The notes under the pieces: model-generated
What the model saw: only the letters and a program-made list of their open reading frames with translations
What the model was told of the DNA's origin: nothing
Databases searched by the model: none
Shown: in pieces, positions 1 to 4,808 of the stretch
Layout of the letters: each line of letters starts with the position of its first letter
How positions within the stretch are numbered: position 1 is the stretch's first letter
Assembly (NCBI GenBank): GCA_012842105.1
Contig: DUTL01000155.1
Span: 1 to 7,888, forward strand
Source: Candidatus Fermentithermobacillaceae bacterium
GTDB lineage: Bacteria > Bacillota > Sulfobacillia > Fermentithermobacillales > Fermentithermobacillaceae
Length of the DNA: 7,888 nucleotides
Direction of reading: 5' to 3'
Program-made: the position numbers and the translations under genes

Positions 1-99
1 GAGACAAGGGCTGCAACCAATCGCTCTGGATCGTAATCGTTCAAAAGAGTAGATGCCAAATCCATATGATCCAGAGCGATTGGTTGCAGCCCTTGTCTC
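1..99. repeat. Perfect 32-bp inverted repeat at the window edge
   Basis: Bases 1-32 are the exact reverse complement of bases 68-99, separated by a 35-nt spacer (33-67). The left arm begins at base 1, so the repeat may continue beyond the window. The right arm reads naturally as coding sequence of the helicase fragment (D-P-E-R-L-V-A-A-L-V-S), while the left arm is the same segment inverted. The junction therefore looks like a fold-back of helicase coding DNA, not a designed regulatory palindrome. An amplification chimera or contig-end artefact is as likely as a real inversion. The repeat itself is certain; its cause is not. Confidence 0.95.
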
Positions 100-586
100 C
101 AAACTGGCCGAGAGCCATCTTGGAGCATGCCCTGAATCCGAAGCGGCAGAACAGATTTGCCAAGGGATTTACCGGGACAATAAGGGTAAGAGAAGTACGC
201 GGAAAAGGGCTATTCAGAGGACCAGAGCAAGGTCCAAGGCCGAGGCGAGTGCAAGGCCTGGGCGAGAATTCAAGGGGCCTGGATCCGGCCGGTTTCATGA
301 CGAGGCTTCCTATCACGGAGATTTTCCGGACACAGGTGCCGAACCTGGGTATGTCAGGCTTTTCATCAATATAGGGTCGCGCCAGCGGGTCAAGCCTTCT
401 GACTTTGTGCGGACCATTGCCCGACAGTCTGATATTTCCGGAAGATTGATCGGAGCCATTGATATTCACGACGATTTTACCTTTGTGGAAGTACCAAGAG
501 AGGTAGGCCACGAAGTGCTGGACGCCATGCGTCATGCATCTATTCAGGGGCACAGTATCCAGATAGAGCCCGCCAGGCCTAGGTAA
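53..586 (+). CDS. C-terminal fragment of DEAD-box RNA helicase (DbpA RNA-binding domain), 5' end lost
   Basis: The 177-residue frame has no helicase core motifs (no Walker A, DEAD or HRxGR). Residues about 5-40 resemble the segment after the second RecA domain of CsdA/DeaD-type helicases (YDPERLVAAL). Residues about 41-97 are a Lys/Arg/Ser/Gly-rich flexible linker. Residues about 98-174 match the DbpA C-terminal RNA-binding domain, with VRLFINIG near 101-108 and GAIDIHDDFTFVEVP at 134-148. In intact proteins this domain directs the ATP-dependent helicase to structured RNA such as ribosomal precursors or cold-stabilised messages. An in-frame TAG at 50-52 precedes the ATG at 53, but that upstream sequence belongs to the inverted-repeat spacer, so the ATG is probably accidental and not a true start. 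I see no good ribosome binding site before it. Most likely this is the 3' end of a full helicase gene truncated at the junction; a stand-alone RNA-binding protein is possible but less likely. Confidence 0.75.
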   Translation: MPNPYDPERLVAALVSKLAESHLGACPESEAAEQICQGIYRDNKGKRSTRKRAIQRTRARSKAEASARPGREFKGPGSGRFHDEASYHGDFPDTGAEPGYVRLFINIGSRQRVKPSDFVRTIARQSDISGRLIGAIDIHDDFTFVEVPREVGHEVLDAMRHASIQGHSIQIEPARPR

Positions 587-849
587 GTTAAGATTCTACA
601 CTAGGGATAGTTGGGCGAAGGAGTATTTGCATCTTCACCGGAATACCATTTGTCACGGAGCTTATTCGGAGTTGTTGTTTCTGGAGGCACGTAGGCATCT
701 TTCGAAACCTGAAATGGCGATATTAGAGATTTCGTGTATCATGAACCTCACCGGCAGCAATAGGGGTATCAACTACTTACTTGTTTCATAGACCACTGCA
801 GATTGCGCAAGGGCCAAAAGCATACAGTTGAAAGGAGCAGTATGAGCCA
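587..849. other. Intergenic spacer before the Nudix/methyltransferase gene
   Basis: These 263 nt contain no convincing gene. A short dyad lies around 702-736 (GAAAT pairing with ATTTC), with no T-tract after it. I see no clear terminator for the helicase fragment and no convincing -35/-10 pair. The 3' end carries the ribosome binding site of the next gene. Confidence 0.5.
831..837 (+). promoter_or_regulatory. Ribosome binding site AAAGGAG with two candidate start codons
   Basis: AAAGGAG lies 4 nt before an ATG at 842 and 12 nt before a GTG at 850. The ATG opens only a nine-codon frame (M-S-Q-C-Q-P-N-V-T) ending in TAG at 869-871. The GTG opens the 441-residue protein. An in-frame TGA at 829-831 leaves GTG 850 as the first conventional start in that frame. 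The optimal spacing therefore favours a tiny ORF overlapping the real start, and the real gene uses a wider than usual spacing. Confidence 0.6.
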
Positions 850-2175
850 GTGTCAACCAAACGTTACATAGTCAACGTTGAAGCTGCCATTTACCGTGGC
901 GACCAGTGGCTTATTGTCAAAAGAAGCCAGCAAGAAGAGCATGCTCCCGGTACATTGGCGTTGGTAGGCGGGAAAGTGGAGATTGAATCTGCGAAAGATG
1001 ATGTTTTGGAAGAAACTCTCAGAAGAGAGGTTATGGAAGAAGTAGGCGTCGAGGTAGACGTTGTGGATTATTTGGAGAGCAAGGCGTTTGCGGCAGATGA
1101 CGGCCGGATTGTGGTTGATATTGTCTTCTTGTGCAGGTACAAGGGTGGGGAGACAAGGTGCGTGGATAAACACGAGGTTGCTGAAGTGCATTGGGCGACT
1201 GCAAGAGACACAGCAGGAAACCTCAAGGCTCCCGGCTATCTCAAGCAGGCCATTGCACGGGCAGAGGAAAAACGGCTTGCGCGCATGGGTGATGCCATTC
1301 AGAGTTGTCCGAAAGAAACGGGTTTGAGTAGCAGTAGTTTCACCAGCGGCAATATCGTGATCAAGGAAACGAGTATCGATGACCTGAGTAATGTAATGAA
1401 GCTTTGGAATGACGGAGAAGTGATGAAGTTCGCCGGTAACATATTCGATAACGACGCATTCTTTGAAAAGTATAGCAAACTAAGGAAACGGGAACACAAC
1501 TACAATGGCCTTGTTGAGCAACCTGCAATAAAGGCCCTGTTGCCAGGCCTGCAAGGAAAAACCGTTCTTGACTTGGGTTGCGGGTATGGCAGCAATTGCA
1601 TTGACTTTGCTAACCGGGGGGCAGCAGGTGTTGTTGGCATAGATATTTCCAACAAGATGCTTGGCGTAGCAAGAGAAGAAAATTCACATGAGTTAATAGA
1701 GTACAAGCAGATGGATATGAGTAAAATCGGATGCTTAACACAGAAGTTTGATTTAGTCTTCAGTTCTCTTGCTTTTCATTATGTAAATGATTTCGGCAAA
1801 TTGCTGCGCGATATCAGGTGTTTGCTCAATGAAAACGGGATACTGCTGTTTTCCCAGGAGCATCCGTACACCACTGCTCCGAAATGCGGGCCCTCCTGGA
1901 CAAAGGATGCACAGGGAAGAAAGATTCATTATAACCTGTCTGACTATATGTGCAGCGGGATACGGCACGCAAAATTCTTTGCTGACAGTGATGATGTTGT
2001 TGAAAAATATCACCGTCCGTTTTCTGAGATCGTAAACTCGATAATATCTCATGGTTTCTTCATCAATAACGTTGTTGAACCGGTTCCCGGTGAGTATGCT
2101 TTGGAAAAAAGGCCGGACTACTATGATGAATTTCATAAGACCACCAGTATTATCATCAAGGCAACGAAGGCCTAG
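850..2175 (+). CDS. Nudix hydrolase domain fused to a SAM-dependent methyltransferase, with a GNAT-like fragment between
   Basis: The 441-residue protein starts at GTG. Residues 1-140 form a Nudix domain: GGKVE at 40-44 and REVMEEVG at 59-66 supply the metal-binding glutamates E60, E63 and E64. The gap between these parts is about four residues longer than the standard Nudix box. Nudix domains hydrolyse nucleoside diphosphates linked to another moiety; the substrate here cannot be read. Residues about 168-196 (IVIKETSIDDL, then LWNDGEVMKFAG) resemble the first strand and helix of a GNAT acetyltransferase, but the acetyl-CoA site is absent. Residues about 198-441 form a class I methyltransferase: FFEKYSK at 204-210, motif I VLDLGCGYG at 239-247, the acidic cofactor-binding D265 in VVGIDIS, and a post-II strand FDLVFSSLAFHYV at 300-312. 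No membrane segment or signal is visible. It stands alone, about 1 kb from the transporter operon, and looks more AT-rich than the transporter genes. The domain calls are firm; the biological role is unknown. Confidence 0.85.
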   Translation: MSTKRYIVNVEAAIYRGDQWLIVKRSQQEEHAPGTLALVGGKVEIESAKDDVLEETLRREVMEEVGVEVDVVDYLESKAFAADDGRIVVDIVFLCRYKGGETRCVDKHEVAEVHWATARDTAGNLKAPGYLKQAIARAEEKRLARMGDAIQSCPKETGLSSSSFTSGNIVIKETSIDDLSNVMKLWNDGEVMKFAGNIFDNDAFFEKYSKLRKREHNYNGLVEQPAIKALLPGLQGKTVLDLGCGYGSNCIDFANRGAAGVVGIDISNKMLGVAREENSHELIEYKQMDMSKIGCLTQKFDLVFSSLAFHYVNDFGKLLRDIRCLLNENGILLFSQEHPYTTAPKCGPSWTKDAQGRKIHYNLSDYMCSGIRHAKFFADSDDVVEKYHRPFSEIVNSIISHGFFINNVVEPVPGEYALEKRPDYYDEFHKTTSIIIKATKA

Positions 2176-2250
2176 TTGAGCGTTGGGGTTATTCTCAGGA
2201 TTGTCAGCCCCGGCAGTATACAGGCAATTGCGTGACAATTAAGGCCGGTG

Positions 2251-2333
2251 ACAACTATCTATGGTATCTGTTGCATACGACGCACATATGTGGTAACATT
2301 CCATTCAATATCCATTATCCAGACGATAGTTGT
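2251..2333. repeat. Nested inverted repeats around a promoter-like sequence
   Basis: ACAACTATC at 2251-2259 is perfectly complementary to GATAGTTGT at 2325-2333. Inside this, ATGG (2261-2264) can pair with CCAT (2312-2315), and the centre holds the 10-bp palindrome CACATATGTG (2283-2292). The nested arrangement could be a regulator-binding region or an RNA stem. The pairing is seen directly; the function is inferred. Confidence 0.5.
2271..2299 (+). promoter_or_regulatory. Candidate sigma-A type promoter TTGCAT-17-TAACAT
   Basis: A -35-like TTGCAT (2271-2276) is separated by exactly 17 nt from a -10-like TAACAT (2294-2299). Each box matches four of six consensus bases. The palindrome CACATATGTG occupies 2283-2292 inside the spacer, as a repressor or activator site might. 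If used, it would give a leader of about 900 nt before the binding-protein gene. This is pattern matching only. Confidence 0.3.
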
Positions 2334-2403
2334 TGTATAAGGAAGTGTACCTTAGGGTTCCGTTCCGGAGGATTACGCGCCATGACGCGGTCGGAAGGTG
2401 ACG

Positions 2404-2431
2404 TTGACATAGCCACAGGCCCGGTCAGTAT
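2404..2431 (+). promoter_or_regulatory. Candidate promoter: consensus TTGACA with weak -10
   Basis: A perfect TTGACA lies at 2404-2409. The best -10 partner, CAGTAT at 2426-2431 (16-nt spacer), matches only three of six bases, so this is weak. It lies upstream of the GCCGGC repeats and of the terminator-like hairpin at 2581. Confidence 0.2.
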
Positions 2432-2468
2432 CGTCGTAAAGCCTGCACAGTCATAATCCCTTCCCGCA

Positions 2469-2508
2469 GCCGGCAATTTGAGACGCCGGCCAGACAGAGC
2501 CGGCAATT
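2469..2508. repeat. Three GCCGGC boxes, two with a shared AATT extension
   Basis: GCCGGC occurs at 2469-2474, 2485-2490 and 2499-2504. The first and third copies share the longer word AGCCGGCAATT and lie exactly 30 nt apart. The first and second copies can form a 6-bp stem with a 10-nt loop, and the second and third can form an alternative stem. They sit about 75 nt before the terminator-like hairpin. Confidence 0.5.
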
Positions 2509-2580
2509 GGCATGACTCTGGAAGCCTGGACCGAGCGGTACTGGCTTTGCAAAGTCAAAGTACACCGTGGGTGAAAAATA

Positions 2581-2636
2581 CCCGAGCGGCAAGTTCCTTG
2601 CACGAAATCAGTGCTTGTCGCCCGGGTTTTGTTTTA
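2581..2636 (+). terminator. Intrinsic terminator or attenuator hairpin
   Basis: The arm at 2581-2593 (CCCGAGCGGCAAG) pairs with 2614-2626 (CTTGTCGCCCGGG) over 13 positions with one A-C mismatch and one G-U pair. TTTTGTTTTA follows immediately at 2627-2636. This is the clearest Rho-independent terminator shape in the window. It lies about 400 nt after the methyltransferase stop and about 575 nt before the binding-protein start, so it could end the upstream transcript or act as an attenuator in a liv leader. Confidence 0.6.
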
Positions 2637-2974
2637 TCCGGGCGCCTGGGAAAGGGGGTGGTAACAGTGGGGATTATCAGGACGTCAGTACGCCCTGTGG
2701 TTCTTGCGGGTGTCGGATTCATGGCGAAAGAGGGAAGAGGCAGGGAAACCTGGTCTACGCATTTCGGGTACTCCGTGTGTTCCAGGCATTAGGTTTATTG
2801 CTCAAAACCTCCCGTCATAGGCCTTGGCAGGTCGTGTCCAAGGTACCCTCTTCCATCTTCGTTTTACCATTCACCTGAAAGCCATGCTTGAGTGAGATTG
2901 AAGTAATTCTGGTTCAAATCCAAGTGAGGGCTGACAGATCACGAATACGGTGTAAGGTGTGTATGATTCTGAAA

Positions 2975-3034
2975 GGCATTAGCGGTTGCGTCGCCCTTGA
3001 GCCGCTGAGGCTCGTACCATGCCAGGTTTTGTTT
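2975..3034 (+). other. Nested stem structure followed by a T-rich run
   Basis: GGCAT (2975-2979) can pair with ATGCC (3019-3023), and just inside it AGCGG (2981-2985) can pair with CCGCT (3002-3006). A competing stem GAGCC/GGCTC (2999-3003 with 3009-3013) uses part of the same sequence. AGGTTTTGTTT follows. The stems are short, so this is a weak terminator-like or switch-like candidate. Confidence 0.25.
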
Positions 3035-3095
3035 CAGATGCACCCTGAGTGGGGAACAGGCGGCATTTGAACCTACACCACGATATCTGCAGACA

Positions 3096-3115
3096 TACAC
3101 TTGTATATCAGTGTA
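3096..3115. promoter_or_regulatory. 6-bp dyad with 8-nt spacer, possible operator
   Basis: TACACT (3096-3101) and AGTGTA (3110-3115) are perfect inverted copies around an AT-rich 8-nt centre. The geometry suits a dimeric DNA-binding regulator. It lies about 95 nt upstream of the binding-protein start. I could not find a matching promoter beside it. Confidence 0.3.
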
Positions 3116-3193
3116 CCTATTTTTGCATGCAACTCTACGAAAGAGAGTTCAGCCGCTCTCACTCAGATGCCTTGGATATGTTTTACACACACA

Positions 3194-3200
3194 GGGAGGG
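3194..3200 (+). promoter_or_regulatory. Ribosome binding site GGGAGGG for the binding-protein gene
   Basis: GGGAGGG ends 10 nt before ATG 3211 and 4 nt before an in-frame TTG at 3205. It is the strongest ribosome binding site in this part of the frame and supports initiation at 3211 over the upstream ATG at 3049 or the internal ATG at 3295. Confidence 0.65.
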
Positions 3201-3210
3201 AATATTGTAT

Positions 3211-4509
3211 ATGAGATTCACAGATAACCTATTTGGCAGCAATACGAGCCACAGTAAAAACACGGGCTGTAACAGCAACAAGGACTACAAGAGGATGAGC
3301 TTCAACGGTCCCAAGGGCGGTAATGGCGGCCGCTGCAACAAGAGGAAGGCGCTCCGGGCGAGCAATTTCTGGATGTTTGGCACAGTAGTTTTTTTGGCCA
3401 TTGCCGTGCTTTTGACAGGCTGCTCCGGTGGGTCCAAGGACCCTTCAAACTCTGGCGGATCCAAAGATACTGAGAAGATAATCAAGATAGGTATGGTTGG
3501 GCCGTTGACCGGCGACTATGCTACTTACGGGCAAAGTGTAAGAAACGGCGTCCAGACTGCTATTGACGAGATTAACGAAAAAGGCGGCGTCAACGGACTT
3601 ACGCTTCAACTGGTTGCCGAAGACAGCAAAGGCGATTCTACAGAAGCTGCCAACGCAATCCAGAAACTCATCGACCAGGACAAGGTAACTGCAATTGTTG
3701 GGGCAGTGCTAAGTGGCGAGACAGCCACAGTAGCTCCAATCGCACAGGATTCCGGAGTCCTCATGATTACCCCTTCGTCCACGGCTCCTGGGCTGGCAGA
3801 TACCGGCGATTACATTTTCCGCAACGTGATCACCGACGATGTGCAGGCTCGGCAAATGGCTGAATACGCTGTTTCGGAGCTGGGCCTTGAGAAATTTGCT
3901 GTCCTCTACGCCAACAATGACTACGGGGTTGCGCTAAAGGATAACTTTACCGCCAAGGCTGAGGAACTGGGCGCCACGATCGTGGCTGTTGAGTCGTACT
4001 TAGACCGAGATGAAGATTTCCGGGCCCAGCTCACAAAGATTGGCGACAAGGCAGAGGCGCTGTACATTGGAGGATACTATACAGAGGCTTCCAAAATCGC
4101 CCAGCAGGCCAAGAGGCAGGGCATAGAGGCCAGGCTCCTGGGCGCTGACGGCTTCTATTCCGGGAAGTTCGTTGAACTTGGCGGTGATGCAGTTGAAGGT
4201 GCATTATTCACTGCGGGGTTTTACTCAGGCGACACGTCAGAAGATATTCAATCTTTCGTTTCAAACTACAAACAGATGTATGAAGAAGAGCCTGATATGT
4301 TTGCTGCAAATGCCTACGACACCATGAAAATAGTGGCGCAAGCGTTGGAAAAGTCGGGCAACGACAGAGATGCCCTCAAGGCTGAAATGGCTGCTGTTAA
4401 GGATTACCCGGGGGTTACCGGCAAGACCTCATTTGCCGCAAACGGAGAAGCGCTGAAGGAAGTCATCATTTTGAAAGTGGAAAACGGCAGATTCAGCCGG
4501 GCAAGGTAG
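3211..4509 (+). CDS. livK: Branched-chain amino acid ABC transporter, substrate-binding lipoprotein (LivJ/LivK type)
   Basis: From ATG 3211 the protein has 432 residues. A positively charged stretch (KRKALR, 44-49) precedes a hydrophobic segment (about 53-67) and the lipobox LLTGC, with Cys71 as the predicted lipidated residue. Ser/Gly/Lys/Asp linker repeats (GGSKD twice) lead into a type I periplasmic binding fold. Family hallmarks are KIGMVGPLTGDYATYGQSV (92-110), INEKGGVNG (121-129), VGAVLSGETATVAPIA (163-178) and TPSSTAPG (187-194), the last belonging to the ligand pocket region. It captures branched-chain or related amino acids at the outer membrane face and delivers them to LivH/LivM. 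The n-region before the hydrophobic core is unusually long and rich in Asn, Gly and Ser. ATG 3295 would shorten it (Cys43) but has a poorer ribosome binding site. A longer frame back to ATG 3049 is unlikely, since the added residues are atypical. Exact substrate is inferred from operon context. Confidence 0.92.
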   Translation: MRFTDNLFGSNTSHSKNTGCNSNKDYKRMSFNGPKGGNGGRCNKRKALRASNFWMFGTVVFLAIAVLLTGCSGGSKDPSNSGGSKDTEKIIKIGMVGPLTGDYATYGQSVRNGVQTAIDEINEKGGVNGLTLQLVAEDSKGDSTEAANAIQKLIDQDKVTAIVGAVLSGETATVAPIAQDSGVLMITPSSTAPGLADTGDYIFRNVITDDVQARQMAEYAVSELGLEKFAVLYANNDYGVALKDNFTAKAEELGATIVAVESYLDRDEDFRAQLTKIGDKAEALYIGGYYTEASKIAQQAKRQGIEARLLGADGFYSGKFVELGGDAVEGALFTAGFYSGDTSEDIQSFVSNYKQMYEEEPDMFAANAYDTMKIVAQALEKSGNDRDALKAEMAAVKDYPGVTGKTSFAANGEALKEVIILKVENGRFSRAR

Positions 4510-4591
4510 CAATGCTCAACAAAGATGACTGGTTGGGAATGCGGAAGCTATTTGGCGCTCATGCAGGATGAAGTGACAGACTCAATCGACG

Positions 4592-4630
4592 GAGCCAGTT
4601 AACAGAGCCAGCCAACAGAGCAATGTGGCA
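4592..4630 (+). repeat. Imperfect 13-bp tandem repeat, three units plus a partial fourth
   Basis: Units are GAGCCAGTTAACA (4592-4604), GAGCCAGCCAACA (4605-4617) and GAGCAATGTGGCA (4618-4630), then GAGCCG begins a partial fourth at 4631. The first two differ at two positions; the third is more diverged. The word GAGC recurs with looser spacing until about 4680. Confidence 0.6.
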
Positions 4631-4657
4631 GAGCCGATTGGTAACGCCGGTGAGCAA

Positions 4658-4677
4658 AGCCGGTTCAGAGGCCGGCT
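4658..4677 (+). other. GC-rich hairpin in the livK-livH spacer
   Basis: AGCCGG (4658-4663) pairs perfectly with CCGGCT (4672-4677) across an 8-nt loop. No T-run follows, so this is not a terminator as written. It could stabilise the upstream binding-protein message against 3' decay. Confidence 0.35.
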
Positions 4678-4808
4678 AAGCAAGTTTACAAAGCAATGCT
4701 ATGGATTGAGGAATCGGGGAAGGGGCAGATCTGCTGTCATGCTGCCTGAACAGGGCGGCGCCGGTTGCTCCTTACCCGGTTCACCTGGATTTCGGCGGAG
4801 GTGGTATT

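Larger units (their letters stand above)
2176..3210. other. About 1-kb region without a recognisable gene; possible long structured leader of the liv operon
   Basis: Open frames here (for example 2232-2456, 2478-2792 and 2567-2878 on +, 2315-2506 on -) are short, overlap one another, lack convincing ribosome binding sites and give no recognisable domain. The region is instead dense in dyads: 2251-2333, 2283-2292, 2469-2490, 2581-2626, 2741-2752 (a 4-bp CAGG/CCTG stem on a GAAA tetraloop), 2791-2810 (AGGTTT/AAACCT), 2822-2843 (CCTTGG/CCAAGG), 2975-3023, 3096-3115 and 3131-3149 (AACTCT/AGAGTT). I compared it by eye with T-box, SAM, lysine, glycine, cobalamin and c-di-GMP riboswitch cores and with RNase P, SRP and tmRNA signatures, and found no match. 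It may hold a long 5' leader, a small RNA gene, or decayed sequence. Confidence 0.5.
4510..4808. other. 299-nt spacer between the binding-protein gene and livH
   Basis: No gene is convincing here; the frame opening at 4625 runs into livH in the wrong frame. The spacer contains the 13-bp tandem repeats (4592-4630), a GC-rich hairpin (4658-4677), the palindrome GCAGATCTGC near 4716-4725, and the livH ribosome binding site at its end. No stem followed by a T-run is present, so transcription probably continues into livH. Such spacers often hold stem structures that let the binding protein be made in excess over the membrane subunits. Confidence 0.5.

Noticed and set aside
41..553. 170-residue open frame on the - strand opposite the helicase fragment
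   Set aside because: It mirrors the coding strand of a recognised DbpA domain, has no recognisable domain and no ribosome binding site.
2315..2506. 63-residue open frame on the - strand
   Set aside because: No recognisable domain, and it spans repeats and promoter-like sequence; probably a chance frame.
2652..2672. T-box-like word GGGTGGTAAC
   Set aside because: It departs from the T-box core (TGGNACC), lies after and not before the terminator-like hairpin, and no stem I or specifier features were found.
2478..2878. Two overlapping open frames of about 100 codons on the + strand
   Set aside because: They overlap each other, run through the terminator-like hairpin, lack ribosome binding sites and have compositions unlike real proteins.
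2906..2935. tRNA T-loop-like GGTTCAAATCC
   Set aside because: The T-stem pairs poorly and no matching acceptor, D or anticodon arms could be placed around it.
3049..3210. Upstream extension of the binding-protein frame to ATG 3049
   Set aside because: No ribosome binding site there, the added residues are atypical, and the extension would bury the lipoprotein signal about 124 residues into the protein.
4657..4680. Terminator between the binding-protein gene and livH
   Set aside because: The stem is only 6 bp and no T-run follows.
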